Of a stretch of DNA of 42,457 nt, positions 34,302 through 42,457 are shown piece after piece. Each line of letters starts with the position of its first letter. Within the stretch, counting starts at the first letter, position 1. The translations under genes and the position numbers were made by a program. The notes below the pieces were generated by a model. It saw only the letters and a program-made list of their open reading frames with translations, ran no database searches and had not been told where the DNA came from. Source of the stretch: Deltaproteobacteria bacterium (lineage in GTDB: Bacteria > Myxococcota_A > Polyangia > Polyangiales > JADJMO01); the NCBI GenBank assembly GCA_022843175.1, contig JALHOE010000058.1:1-42457 (forward strand), in the 5' to 3' direction.

Positions 34302-35126
34302 CTATGGCGCCGCGGCCGCGATCACCTTGGGCGTGACCATGATCTGGTCGGGGTCGGCGAGGAACTCGAAGTGCATGGTGTCCATCAGCGCGTCGTGGCC
34401 GAGCCAGTAGAAGCCGTATTTCTCGAACGCGTCGACCCAGCACTTGGGCATCGACATGCGCTCCCAGATGGTCTTCGCCTTCTTCTTGCAGAGCGGCGAG
34501 GCCTGCCACTTCTTGACGCACCCGCAGCAGGAGTTGAGCAGCGGGTCGATGTCGAGCGCGATGCCGTAGAGGTGGTTGGTGACCTCGCCGGCGCGGTAGG
34601 TGTTCTTGTCGCGGATGCCGGACAGTACGTGCGGCGTGTACGGCGTGCTCCCGCAGGTGGCCTTGATCTCTGCCTCGGCGCACTTGATCGCCGGGACCAC
34701 CTTCTTGTGGACGCTGACCGGGAGGCCGAAGACCGTGGTGGCCACGACCTCGTCCTTCGCGAGCTTGCTGTTCCACGACGCCTCGCCGAAGCCCTTCACG
34801 TAGCCGTACTGGGTGGTGCGCCACTTGAGCGCCTTTTCGTGCTCCTGCTTCTTGGTCTTCACCGGGATGTAGCTCGACCGGATCAGGTACTGGAAGGCCT
34901 TCTGCGGGTTGCACGCGGCGACGGGCGTGGGTGCCGCGCTCGGCGCCGGCGCGACCTCTTCTTCTTCCGGCTCGTCCTCCGGCGGCGCGGCCGACGCGGC
35001 CTCGACCGGCGCCGCGGACGCAGCGACCGGGGGCGGCAACGCGCGAGCACGGCGCTCGGGCACCTTGGCGGTGGTGGCGCACGCGCCGACGACGAGCGCG
35101 CCCGCGATCGCGAACGCCGCGCGCAT
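34302..35126 (-). CDS. M15-type (VanY/DacA-like) D-Ala-D-Ala carboxypeptidase lipoprotein
   Basis: 274 residues. Signal with lipobox VVGAC (Cys16), followed by a long acidic/Pro linker (20-70). The catalytic part resembles peptidase M15: NHLYGIALDIDP gives H185 and D192 as zinc ligands and DTMHFEF gives H252. CSTP-type and Cys-rich loops (CCGCVKKW) are extra. The enzyme would trim peptidoglycan stem peptides in the periplasm. Stop abuts the convergent YflT-like gene; the ATG overlaps the preceding gene's stop (TGATG). Confidence 0.84.
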   Translation of the reverse strand: MRAAFAIAGALVVGACATTAKVPERRARALPPPVAASAAPVEAASAAPPEDEPEEEEVAPAPSAAPTPVAACNPQKAFQYLIRSSYIPVKTKKQEHEKALKWRTTQYGYVKGFGEASWNSKLAKDEVVATTVFGLPVSVHKKVVPAIKCAEAEIKATCGSTPYTPHVLSGIRDKNTYRAGEVTNHLYGIALDIDPLLNSCCGCVKKWQASPLCKKKAKTIWERMSMPKCWVDAFEKYGFYWLGHDALMDTMHFEFLADPDQIMVTPKVIAAAAP

Positions 35127-36010
35127 CACTTCACCGGCACGACGGGCGCCGCCGTGGTGGAGCCCGCGCCCCAGAACGACAAGCCGCTCGGCTTCATCGG
35201 GATCGGGATCTCTTTGTTGGTGAGCTTGTCGGTGCCGAAGGTGAGCTCGTAGATGTGCCCGGCGTCGTTGAACGCGTAGACGGTGCCCGCCCAGTAGGCG
35301 ATGCCGTAGACCGCGCCGGCGCCGACCGAGCCCCAGTTCTTCTTCATGGTGCCGGTCTTGGGGTCGATCTCGAGGAGGCAGTCGCCGCAGCCGTTGCCGA
35401 CCACGGTGACGTAGGTGCCGCCGCCCTTCACCGAGACGATGTCGCCGCTCGACGAGAAGCCGCTCGGGAGCGAGCCGAGCGACGTGGTGGTGCCCTTGTC
35501 GAGATCGACGCGGAGGTACTGGCCGCCGTTGTAGCTGACGAGGACCTCGCGGTCGGGCTCGATGGTGCCGGCGGGCACGAACGAGAGCGAGTTGCCGGCG
35601 AAGGTGCCGCCGCCGACCTTGGTGCACTTGGCGTTGGTCTTGTCGACCAGGTAGATGCCGCTCGCGGACGCATAGAGGTTGGACTTGGCGTCGAGCGCGA
35701 TGTCGACGACGCCGAAGCAGCCCGAGAAGTTGCCGACGACCGTGACGGCCTTGGTGTCCGGGTCGAGCTTGTAGAGCGTGGAGGCGCTGTGCGCGTAGAC
35801 CGCGGCGGCCGGCGCCATGTCCGGGCCGGTGTCGGTGGAGAGCGCGGCGTCGGTGCCGAGGCCCGATTCGTCGCCGCCGCCGTCGCCGACCACGATGCCG
35901 CCGCCGTCGTCCCTGGAGCCGGAGTCGGTGAGGGTGCCGTTCGGTTCGCGACCGCCCGACTCCGCCGAGCAACCGAATAGGAGAACCGCGAGCAGGACCG
36001 ACCGCTTCAT
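35126..36010 (-). CDS. propeller-like lipoprotein
   Basis: 294 residues. Signal MKRSVLLAVLLFGC (lipobox Cys14) and an Asp/Gly/Ser linker (15-65). Repeating strands of the type STLYKLDPDTKAVTVVGNF, SNLYASASGIYLVDK, YLRVDLDKGTTTSLG and GTVYAFNDAGHIYEL suggest a six-bladed or similar beta-propeller of the DUF4394/NHL kind. No catalytic residues evident. Operon with the M15-type peptidase, to which it is coupled by TGATG; perhaps a scaffold or wall-sensing partner. Confidence 0.82.
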   Translation of the reverse strand: MKRSVLLAVLLFGCSAESGGREPNGTLTDSGSRDDGGGIVVGDGGGDESGLGTDAALSTDTGPDMAPAAAVYAHSASTLYKLDPDTKAVTVVGNFSGCFGVVDIALDAKSNLYASASGIYLVDKTNAKCTKVGGGTFAGNSLSFVPAGTIEPDREVLVSYNGGQYLRVDLDKGTTTSLGSLPSGFSSSGDIVSVKGGGTYVTVVGNGCGDCLLEIDPKTGTMKKNWGSVGAGAVYGIAYWAGTVYAFNDAGHIYELTFGTDKLTNKEIPIPMKPSGLSFWGAGSTTAAPVVPVK

Positions 36011-36062
36011 CTCGACCTCTGCGCGGGAGCTTGAATGCCGCAGTACCCGCGGTCAACCGCCC

Positions 36063-37289
36063 GTGGCAGCATCCGCCGCGCCCGTGCGCCGAAATCGCGT
36101 CCTCGCTGCGCTCTCGCTGCTCTACGCGACGCAGGGCATCCCCTTCGGTCTCGCCGCCGAGTACCTGCCCGTGGTCCTCCGCCAGAGCGGCGCATCGCTC
36201 GCGACGATCGCGGCGGTCTCGTGGCTCCAGCTCCCGTGGCAGCTGAAGATCTTCTGGGCCGGCGCCGCCGACCGCCCCCTCGCGCGAAGGCACGCGCGGA
36301 CGATCCTCCTCGCGCTGCAGCTCACGCTCGCGGTGGTGGTCGCGTCGTACGCGATCGTCCCGTTCAAGTCGGCGCGAGGCGTGTGGTTCGCGATCACCGC
36401 GCTCGCCGCGCTCTTCGCCGCGACGCAGGACGTGTTCGTCGACGCGACGGCCGTCCGCGTCCTTCGCCCCGGCGATCGCGGCGTCGGCAACGTCGCGCAG
36501 GTCGCGGGCTACCGCGTCGGGATCCTCATCGGCGGCGCCGGTCTCCTCGTCGCGATGTCGGATCTCGGCGACCGCCCGTCGCTGCTGCTCTGCGCGGCGC
36601 TGATCGCCGCCGCCGGCGGCGCCGCCTTCGCGCTCCGCGACACGTCGGACGCGGACTCGCCCGAGCCCTCCCGAGCGCAGCCCCTCGAGGCGCGCGCGAT
36701 GGTCGCCCACGTCTTCGGGCGGCACACCTGGCCGATCGTCGGCCTCGCGATGACCTACAAGCTCGGGCTCCACGTCGCCTCGGTGCTGATCAAGCCGATG
36801 GTCGTCGACGCGCGTTGGTCGACGCGGGAGATCGGCATGGCGGTGGTCACCGCCGGCACGGTGTCGGCCCTCCTCGGCGCGGGCGCGGGCGGGCTCCTCC
36901 ACAAGAAGATGGGCGACCAGCGCGGGCTCCTCATCGCCGGCCTCGTCCAGGCGGCCGCCTGCCTCCCCCTCGTCGCCGCCGCGACGCTCGCCGTCCCGCG
37001 CCCGCTCACCATCGCGTCGATCGCCGTCGAGCATTTCGCGAGCGGCATGGGCACCACGGTCCTGTTCGCGGCGCTGATGGCCGCCACCAGGCCGGCCAAT
37101 GCTGGGCTTCACTACACCGTGCTCACCAGCGCGAACGCCCTCTCGATCGGGCTCGGCGGGGTCATCGGGGGCAAGCTCGGGGACCGTCTCGGTTATCCGG
37201 TTACCTATTCCGTCGCCGCATTGGCCTGCCTGGCGCCGCTCTGGCTCCTCGCCCGATGGCGTACAGCGTCATTGGCTTCTTCGTCGTAG
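36063..37289 (+). CDS. AmpG-like MFS transporter
   Basis: 408 residues from a GTG. Twelve hydrophobic helices. The start of the first helix, YATQGIPFGLAAEYLPVVLR, and the following SWLQLPWQLKIFWAGAADR match the AmpG/PAT subfamily of the major facilitator superfamily; AmpG imports anhydromuropeptides. HYTVLTSANALSIGLGGVIGG in helix 11 also fits. An M15-type wall peptidase is in the divergent operon, so muropeptide handling is plausible, but other PAT members carry acetyl-CoA or siderophores. The spacer to the divergent gene is 52 bases. Confidence 0.85.
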   Translation: MAASAAPVRRNRVLAALSLLYATQGIPFGLAAEYLPVVLRQSGASLATIAAVSWLQLPWQLKIFWAGAADRPLARRHARTILLALQLTLAVVVASYAIVPFKSARGVWFAITALAALFAATQDVFVDATAVRVLRPGDRGVGNVAQVAGYRVGILIGGAGLLVAMSDLGDRPSLLLCAALIAAAGGAAFALRDTSDADSPEPSRAQPLEARAMVAHVFGRHTWPIVGLAMTYKLGLHVASVLIKPMVVDARWSTREIGMAVVTAGTVSALLGAGAGGLLHKKMGDQRGLLIAGLVQAAACLPLVAAATLAVPRPLTIASIAVEHFASGMGTTVLFAALMAATRPANAGLHYTVLTSANALSIGLGGVIGGKLGDRLGYPVTYSVAALACLAPLWLLARWRTASLASSS

Positions 37290-37316
37290 CTCCGTGAGTT
37301 GGCGTATCCTCCGAGC

Positions 37317-37706
37317 ATGAGCGCGCCGGCTGATAAAGACCGTCGTCGGGGGACCCGACATCTCGCGTGCTTTCCCATCCAGGAGCGCGCGGAGGACGCC
37401 AAGCCGCCGCGCACGGCGATGATCCGCGAGCTGAGCGTCGTCGGCGCGCAGATCCTCACCCAGACCCGCCGCGAGCCCGGCGACGAGCTGCACCTGAGCC
37501 TCTACATCGAAGAGGGCCGCGAGCCGCGCGACGTGACCGCGAAGGTCGTGCGCTGTGAGCGAAGGACCGACGGCGGCGTGTGGCCCTACCTCACCGTCGT
37601 CGAGTTCGTCGAGAAGCTCTCCGACCTCGAGGCCGAGATCAAGGCGATGGCCGAGCAGCAGGAGAAGATCTTCGGTCCTCCGAGCAGCAGAGTGCCGAAG
37701 GGCTGA
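37317..37706 (+). CDS. PilZ-domain protein
   Basis: 129 residues. An N-terminal RRRGTR (R-x3-R-type) precedes IRELSVVGAQILTQTRREPGDELHLSLYI, which matches the D/N-x-S-x-x-G strand pair of PilZ. The second half ends WPYLTVVEFVEKLSDLEAEI. PilZ domains bind cyclic di-GMP through the RxxxR and D/NxSxxG residues. The second motif here is LSVVG without the Asp, so binding may be altered. Cytoplasmic effector; neighbours give no target. Confidence 0.82.
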   Translation: MSAPADKDRRRGTRHLACFPIQERAEDAKPPRTAMIRELSVVGAQILTQTRREPGDELHLSLYIEEGREPRDVTAKVVRCERRTDGGVWPYLTVVEFVEKLSDLEAEIKAMAEQQEKIFGPPSSRVPKG

Positions 37707-37777
37707 TCTCGCAGCGTGTCGCACCTATTTGTGGGTGCCCACGATCCGAACCGAAACCAACCCCGTAGTGCTCTGTG

Positions 37778-39211
37778 ATGAGCGCGGGGGAGAACGACAA
37801 CGCCAGCCCATTCGACGCGGGCTCGGTGATCGCGGGGAAGTATCGGGTCGAGCGGGTGATCGGACGCGGTGGGATGGGGGTGGTCCTCGAAGCGAGCCAC
37901 CTGCAGCTCGAGCAGCCGGTCGCGATCAAGTTCCTCCTCGCCGAGGCGTCCGAGGTCGAGGGCGCCGGCGCGCGCTTCCTCCGTGAGGCGAGGGCGGCGG
38001 CGCGGATCAAGAGCGAGCACGTCGCGCGCGTGCTCGACGTCGACACCACGGCAGAGGGCGTCCCGTTCCTGGTGATGGAGCTCCTCGTCGGCACCGACCT
38101 GCACCGCCACGTGCGGGGACGAGGCGCGCTGCCGATCGCCGAAGCGATCGACTACGTGCTGCAGGCCTGCGAGGCGCTGGCCGAGGCGCACGCGCTCGGC
38201 ATCGTGCACCGCGACCTCAAGCCGGGGAACCTCTTCCTCACGCGTCGGCTCGATGGCACGCCGCTCGTGAAGCTGCTCGACTTCGGCATCGCCAAGGCGC
38301 CCGACACCCAGGGCTGGTCGGAGAGCGGGCTCACCGCGGCGCGGGGCACGCTCGGCTCGCCGCTCTACATGTCGCCCGAGCAGCTCCGCGATTCGTCGAC
38401 CGTCGATCTGCGGACCGACATCTGGGCGCTCGGCGTGATCCTGTTCGAGCTGATGACCGGACATCACCCGTTCGAGGCCGGGTCGCAGGCGGCGCTCGGC
38501 GCGCAGATCGCGGCCGGCGCCCCCTCGTCGCTGCGGCGCTACTTCGACGACGTCCCGAGCGGCCTCGACCTGGTCATCGCGCGCTGTCTCGAGAAAGACG
38601 CCGCTGCGCGCTACGGCGGCGTGGGCGCGCTCGCGGCGGCGCTGCGGCCGTTCGCGGGCGATCAGTCGCGCGCGTCGTTCGATCGCATCGCGTCGGTGTC
38701 GCTGCTTGCGTCGTCGAGCAAGACGGTGCTCGCGCTCCGCGGCTCGGACCATCCCCCGCCGCTGTCTCGTCCCACGTCGTCCTCGCGCACCCCGACGGAC
38801 AACTTTCGGCGTCAGCACGAGGAGCTGGCGACGCTCGGCGGCGCGCTCCTGCAGCAGCTCGCGGAGCCGCCCGAGCAGATCGCGGCGCGCGCCGCGGAGC
38901 TCCGTCGCTCGGTCGCGCGCTTCGCGGGCAAGCTCAACATGCACGCGTCGATGGAGAACGAGGCGCTCTACCCGCGCCTGCTCGAGCACTCCGACACGGC
39001 GGTGCGGGCGAAGGCTCGGGACATGTTCGACGAGGTGAAGGGCATCTACTCGGCGTTCGCGGTCTACTCCAAGCGGTGGCCGACGACCGAGTCGATCACC
39101 GCCGATCCCGCCGGGTTCGCGCGGGATACCAAGCGGGTGCTCAAGACGTTGTGGATGCGGATGTGCCGGGAGAACGACGAGCTGTATCCGCTCGTGGATG
39201 CTGCGGGTTGA
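37778..39211 (+). CDS. Ser/Thr protein kinase fused to hemerythrin-like domain
   Basis: 477 residues. The kinase domain (about 21-295) is intact: GRGGMGVV (29-36), K51 in VAIKF, HRDLKPGN (144-151), DFG (168-170) and SPEQL. A Ser/Pro linker precedes a hemerythrin HHE-like helical bundle (about 343-473) with H347 in RRQHEEL, H389 and E393 in NMHASMENEALYP, and E465 in RENDELYP. Some classic iron-ligand His residues are absent in the third and fourth helices, so an iron or oxygen/NO-sensing role is possible but not assured. No membrane helix, so cytoplasmic. ATG at 37778. Confidence 0.9.
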   Translation: MSAGENDNASPFDAGSVIAGKYRVERVIGRGGMGVVLEASHLQLEQPVAIKFLLAEASEVEGAGARFLREARAAARIKSEHVARVLDVDTTAEGVPFLVMELLVGTDLHRHVRGRGALPIAEAIDYVLQACEALAEAHALGIVHRDLKPGNLFLTRRLDGTPLVKLLDFGIAKAPDTQGWSESGLTAARGTLGSPLYMSPEQLRDSSTVDLRTDIWALGVILFELMTGHHPFEAGSQAALGAQIAAGAPSSLRRYFDDVPSGLDLVIARCLEKDAAARYGGVGALAAALRPFAGDQSRASFDRIASVSLLASSSKTVLALRGSDHPPPLSRPTSSSRTPTDNFRRQHEELATLGGALLQQLAEPPEQIAARAAELRRSVARFAGKLNMHASMENEALYPRLLEHSDTAVRAKARDMFDEVKGIYSAFAVYSKRWPTTESITADPAGFARDTKRVLKTLWMRMCRENDELYPLVDAAG

Positions 39212-39219
39212 GTGGGCAA

Positions 39220-39239
39220 CCGCCGGCTCATGCCGGCGG
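39220..39239. terminator. bidirectional hairpin terminator
   Basis: Perfect 8-bp inverted repeat CCGCCGGC-TCAT-GCCGGCGG between the convergent kinase (stop 39211) and the YflT-like gene (stop 39251). No T-tract is visible on either side. Confidence 0.65.
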
Positions 39240-39250
39240 CCCCGTCGTGA

Positions 39251-39787
39251 CTACGACAGCGAGAGGGCCTGACCGCCGTTGGTCTTGAGGGTTCGGCGGA
39301 TCAGGTCGAGGTGGCGGGACGTGGCGTGCACCGCGAGGACGACGCCGCCCTGGCGGAGCGAGTCCTCGACCACGCGCGCTTCGTGCTCCGGCATTCCGGC
39401 GCCCACGAGCGCGCCGACGATGCCACCGGTCACCGTGCCCGCGCCCGCGCCGACCAGCGCGCCGACGAGGGGACCGGCGATCCAGCCGATGCCCGGAATG
39501 AGCAGCGAGCCGGCAACGGTCAGCGCGCCCGCGAGCGCTCCGACGCCTGCGCCGAGGGCCGCTCCACCCGCGGCACCCTCGGGCGCCTTGGTGTGCTCGG
39601 TGATCGCGAGATCCTTCCGTGCGAGGTTCTGGTTCGCGAGCACGGTGATCTTCGCCGGATCGATGCCTGCGGCTTTGAGCTCGATGTACGCGCGATTGGC
39701 GGTGTCGGCGCGGTCGAAGAAGGCGGTGACAATCTTCTCCTCGCTGCGCGCTGCGCGCACGGCGGGATCAGTGGGTCGGTCAAACAT
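39251..39787 (-). CDS. general-stress YflT-like protein with glycine zipper
   Basis: 178 residues. GGAGG lies seven bases before the ATG at 39787. The N-terminal TAFFDRADTANRAYIELKAAG and KITVLANQN match the YflT heat-induced stress domain. The middle is a strongly hydrophobic Gly/Ala-rich stretch (about 70-125; GAGVGALAGALT, GPLVGALVGAG) typical of glycine-zipper membrane-interacting segments. The C-terminus EDSLRQGGVVLAVHATS completes the split fold. A related protein with repeats is at 33624. Confidence 0.85.
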   Translation of the reverse strand: MFDRPTDPAVRAARSEEKIVTAFFDRADTANRAYIELKAAGIDPAKITVLANQNLARKDLAITEHTKAPEGAAGGAALGAGVGALAGALTVAGSLLIPGIGWIAGPLVGALVGAGAGTVTGGIVGALVGAGMPEHEARVVEDSLRQGGVVLAVHATSRHLDLIRRTLKTNGGQALSLS

Positions 39788-39898
39788 AGTGAATCCTCCG
39801 CTCGAGGATGACTGCATTGCGCGCGCCAACCGCGGAGCCGGGCGCTATACTGCGCACCCCTCCCAGTGTCCCCACCATCCAGACGTGAACCGAAGACG

Positions 39899-41587
39899 AT
39901 GCTCTTCGCCGCGGCGCTGCGGCGGACGCTCCGCGAGGGTTACAGCCGAGAAGCGCTCCGCTCCGATCTGCTCGCGGGGCTCGTCGTTGGCATCGTGGCT
40001 CTGCCGTTGTCGATGGCACTGGGGATCGCAGTCGGTGTTGCTCCTCAATACGGCCTGTACACAGCCATCGTCGCCGGCGCCGTGGTCGCGCTGTTGGGCG
40101 GCTCGCGGCTGCAGGTCACCGGCCCGACCGCGGCGTTCGTCGTCATCCTCGCGCCGATCGTCAACAAATATGGCCTGCACGGCCTGTTGACCGCGGGGTT
40201 CATGGCGGGCGCGATCCTGCTCGCGATGGGCCTCGCGCGGCTCGGGCGCCTGATCCAGTTCATTCCGCACCCGGTCACCACCGGGTTCACCGCCGGCATC
40301 GCCACCGTCATCGCCACCCTCCAGCTGCGCGACGCGTTCGGGCTCACCGTGCACGAGATGCCCGAGACCTACTTCGGCAAGGTCAGCGCGCTCTTTCACG
40401 CGCGGCACACGGCGCACCTCTCCGAGGCGGTCGTCGCGGCGAGCACGCTGGTCATCCTGCTCACCTTCCCGCGGCTCACCAAGCGGGTGCCCTCGCCCCT
40501 CGTCGCGCTCGTCATCGTCACCGTCGCGGTCACGTTGCTCCATCGCCTCGTTCCGGGGTTCCACGTCGCGACGATCGGTAGCAAGTTCAAGACGACGATC
40601 GGAAACGTCACCTACGCCGGCATTCCTCCGCTGCCGCCACGCCCGATGATCCCGTGGGGCGCAGGCACGCTGTCGTTCGCGATGGTGCGCGAGCTGCTCG
40701 GGCCGGCGTTCGCGATCGCCATCCTCGGCGCGATCGAGTCGCTGCTGTCGGCGGTCATCGCCGACGGCATGGCTGGCACCAAGCACGATCCGGACGCGGA
40801 GCTGGTCGGCCTCGGAATCGGCAACCTCGTCGCGCCGTTCTTCGGCGGCATCGCGGCGACCGGCGCCCTCGCGCGCACGGCGACCAACGTGCGGAGCGGC
40901 GCCAAGAGCCCCTTCGCCTCGCTGACCCACGCGGTGATCGTGCTGCTCGCGGTGCTGCTGCTCGCGCCGCTCGTCGCCTACGTGCCGATGGCCTCGCTCG
41001 CGGGGCTCTTGCTCCTGGTCGCGTGGAACATGTCCGAGGTGAAGCACTTCATCCACATCGTGAAGGTCGCGCCGAAGAGCGACGTCTCGGTGCTCCTTAC
41101 GTGCTTCGTGCTCACCGTCGTGTTCGACATGGTCATCGCCGTTTCGGTCGGCGTGGTGCTGGCCGCGCTGCTGTTCATGCGGCGCATGGCCGAGCTCACC
41201 CACGCGCGGCTCGTCGACGACGAGACGGCCGAGCGCTCCGAGCTTCCGGAGGGCGTCACGGTGTACGAGATCGCCGGCCCGCTGTTCTTCGGCGCTGCGC
41301 AGAACGCGATGGCGCAGATCGCCACGGTCGGCATCAAGGCGCAGGTCGTGGTGCTGGCGCTCGGGCGCGTGCCCGCCATCGACGCGACCGGCCTCGTGGC
41401 CCTCGAGAGCGCGCTCGACCAGCTCCGCATCGCCAAGAAGAAGGTGATCATCGCCGGTCCGCTGCCCGAGCCGCGCCGCGTCTTCGCCAAGGCGAACCTC
41501 TCGGTGAAGCACGACCACGTGTTCTTCTGCGACACGCTCGACGAGGCGCTGTCGATGGGGCGCGGGTTGGCGGAGGCGTCGGCCTGA
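39899..41587 (+). CDS. SulP-family anion transporter with STAS domain
   Basis: 562 residues. The membrane part (about 1-430) contains LRSDLLAGLVVGIVALPLSMALGIAVG, the SulP signature, and GSRLQVTGPTAAFVVIL. The C-terminal STAS domain (about 455-560) has ELPEGVTVYEIAGPLFFGAAQ and ALGRVPAIDATGLVALE. Imports sulfate, bicarbonate or dicarboxylates; the bacterial SLC26-like members differ in substrate and this one cannot be narrowed. An ATG at 39899 begins a short helix before the first motif; an earlier GTG is less likely. Confidence 0.93.
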   Translation: MLFAAALRRTLREGYSREALRSDLLAGLVVGIVALPLSMALGIAVGVAPQYGLYTAIVAGAVVALLGGSRLQVTGPTAAFVVILAPIVNKYGLHGLLTAGFMAGAILLAMGLARLGRLIQFIPHPVTTGFTAGIATVIATLQLRDAFGLTVHEMPETYFGKVSALFHARHTAHLSEAVVAASTLVILLTFPRLTKRVPSPLVALVIVTVAVTLLHRLVPGFHVATIGSKFKTTIGNVTYAGIPPLPPRPMIPWGAGTLSFAMVRELLGPAFAIAILGAIESLLSAVIADGMAGTKHDPDAELVGLGIGNLVAPFFGGIAATGALARTATNVRSGAKSPFASLTHAVIVLLAVLLLAPLVAYVPMASLAGLLLLVAWNMSEVKHFIHIVKVAPKSDVSVLLTCFVLTVVFDMVIAVSVGVVLAALLFMRRMAELTHARLVDDETAERSELPEGVTVYEIAGPLFFGAAQNAMAQIATVGIKAQVVVLALGRVPAIDATGLVALESALDQLRIAKKKVIIAGPLPEPRRVFAKANLSVKHDHVFFCDTLDEALSMGRGLAEASA

Positions 41588-42265
41588 TCACTCGGTCGCC
41601 AGCAGGCTCGCCGTCGAGCGACGCTGTCGTGCGCGTTCGTGGAGCGAGAATGCGCCGGCGAGAAGCAGCGACCAGCCGACGCCGATCAGAATGCCCGCGA
41701 GCACGTCGCTGAAGTAGTGCACGCCTACGTAGACACGGGACAGGCCCACGAGCACGATCGTGAGCAGCGTGAACCCGATCAACACCTCGCGGCTGACGTG
41801 CCGAGGTAGGTGGCGGCGCGCGATCAGCGCGAAGCTGAAGTAACACGCAGCGGTGCCGACGGCGTGCCCGCTCGGGTACGAGTAGCTCGCGACCTGGATG
41901 AGTCGCTCGACGACCTCGGGGCGAGGCCGCGCAAAGTAGTGCTTGAAGAAGCTCGTGAGCAGGCCGGCACCCACGCTGGCGCAGGCGAGGTGCAGCGCGC
42001 CGTATGCGTCGCGGGTCGTCACGAGCATGAGGAACACGACTGCGGTGGCGATCGCGAGCAGCGTGCCGGAGCCGAGGGCCGTGACGTCGACCGCGGCCCC
42101 GTTCAGCCAGCCGGACCTCATCGAGGCGAATCGGCGGAGGATGCTGTCGTCGATCTCGGCCAGCCGCGGCCCGAGAGCCAGCTCGCCCAGCGTTTTCATC
42201 GAGACACCGAGCAGGACCGAGCCGGCTCCGAGCGTGAGTGCGATCCGAGCAAACCGCGAGATCAT
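41588..42265 (-). CDS. PAP2-family membrane phosphatase
   Basis: 225 residues with five or six helices. All three phosphatase motifs are present: K108-x6-R115-P116 in KHYFARPRP, PSGH (131-134) and S176-R-x5-H183-x3-D187. Acts on lipid phosphates such as undecaprenyl diphosphate, phosphatidic or related substrates at the outer leaflet. Start ATG at 42265 was preferred over 42295 because it gives a standard helix. Stop is adjacent to the convergent SulP gene stop. Confidence 0.92.
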   Translation of the reverse strand: MISRFARIALTLGAGSVLLGVSMKTLGELALGPRLAEIDDSILRRFASMRSGWLNGAAVDVTALGSGTLLAIATAVVFLMLVTTRDAYGALHLACASVGAGLLTSFFKHYFARPRPEVVERLIQVASYSYPSGHAVGTAACYFSFALIARRHLPRHVSREVLIGFTLLTIVLVGLSRVYVGVHYFSDVLAGILIGVGWSLLLAGAFSLHERARQRRSTASLLATE

Positions 42266-42316
42266 CGAGCGTGGGATTCTCCAACCCGCAGCCAATGCAC
42301 GACGCGACGACCAAAG

Positions 42317-42457
42317 TTATGCGAGGCGTTCCCGGTTGCGGCGCAGGAACGCCGCTTGCGTCGGCGTGCGCGAGGGAGCGGCGTAGAACTCGTCGTCGAG
42401 GGCGGCGAGCGCCTCGGCCTGCGCGGCGCCGCCCCGCGCGAGTTGTTCGCGGCGGGC
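42317..42457 (-). CDS. 3' end of unrecognised gene
   Basis: Only the last 46 codons are inside the window: a helical Ala/Leu/Arg-rich segment (EALAALDDEFYAAPSRTPTQ) that ends AAFLRRNRERLA before a TAA. Codon use fits the neighbours, so it is a real coding region cut by the window edge. Family cannot be told. Confidence 0.6.
   Translation of the reverse strand, partial: ARREQLARGGAAQAEALAALDDEFYAAPSRTPTQAAFLRRNRERLA

Noticed and set aside
39846-39851. TATACT as a -10 box for the SulP gene
   Set aside because: No acceptable -35 sequence at 16-18 bases; could be chance.

Overview
The window is very GC-rich, with densely packed genes. At least ten predicted lipoproteins carry a lipobox Cys followed by Ser/Ala/Thr/Asp/Pro-rich linkers. 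There is also a eukaryote-type Ser/Thr kinase, a PilZ protein, TPR/PEGA-type envelope proteins and a sigma-54-like promoter. Together these suggest a Polyangia-like member of the Myxococcota. That is an inference from style and gene content, because no rRNA or other marker gene is present.

Layout. 1-8351: a partial zinc-ribbon membrane protein, an alpha/beta hydrolase, an OmpA-type lipoprotein, a two-gene unit that looks like a polymorphic toxin with its immunity protein (4379 down to 2185), a small ORF overlapping an AbiEii-like nucleotidyltransferase, a polyprenol/phytol-kinase-like protein convergent with a UbiA prenyltransferase, an NmrA-like reductase and a 79-aa zinc-ribbon/lipoprotein. 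8356-16248 (minus strand): a nine-gene nitrous oxide reductase operon reading beta-barrel, YtkA-like lipoprotein, nosZ (Sec-type, lipoprotein-like), monoheme cytochrome c, four-helix membrane protein, nosD, nosF, nosL, nosY. A CusF-like copper lipoprotein is divergent at its head. 16552-20510: a lamin-tail lipoprotein, a LigB-type dioxygenase with divergent LysR, a 7Fe-type ferredoxin and a diheme cytochrome c fused to a rhodanese.

20525-22807: the most striking locus. A thioredoxin-fold lipoprotein gene (minus, 21271 to 20588) has an in-frame TGA exactly where the first Cys of a CxxC motif belongs (W-U-G-F-C). A hairpin with an AGGUU loop starts 18 nt downstream, as expected of a bacterial SECIS element, so I read it as a selenoprotein. 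Its 3' end runs into a three-copy 20-bp tandem repeat and a palindromic element that recurs, with compensatory changes, as an inverted pair at 31322-31399. A sigma-54-like promoter drives the divergent CARDB-like secreted protein, followed by a hemolysin III homologue.

22922-42457: a Kazal lipoprotein; a TPR/PEGA-like and Cys-rich lipoprotein pair; a TetR/RND efflux module with matching operator-like palindromes before tetR and before the pump genes; further lipoproteins including a C-type lectin; two YflT-like proteins, one with a 27-bp coding tandem repeat; an M15-type peptidase; an AmpG-like transporter; a PilZ protein; a kinase fused to a hemerythrin-like domain; a SulP transporter and a PAP2 phosphatase. 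The window ends in the 3' part of an unrecognised gene.

No intergenic gap exceeds 300 bases. The largest, 4380-4666 and 21272-21483, show nothing beyond the elements listed, and 31222-31474 holds the palindrome pair. I saw no tRNA, rRNA, CRISPR array, transposase or phage gene. selA/selB/selC/selD would be required for the selenoprotein and are not in the window.
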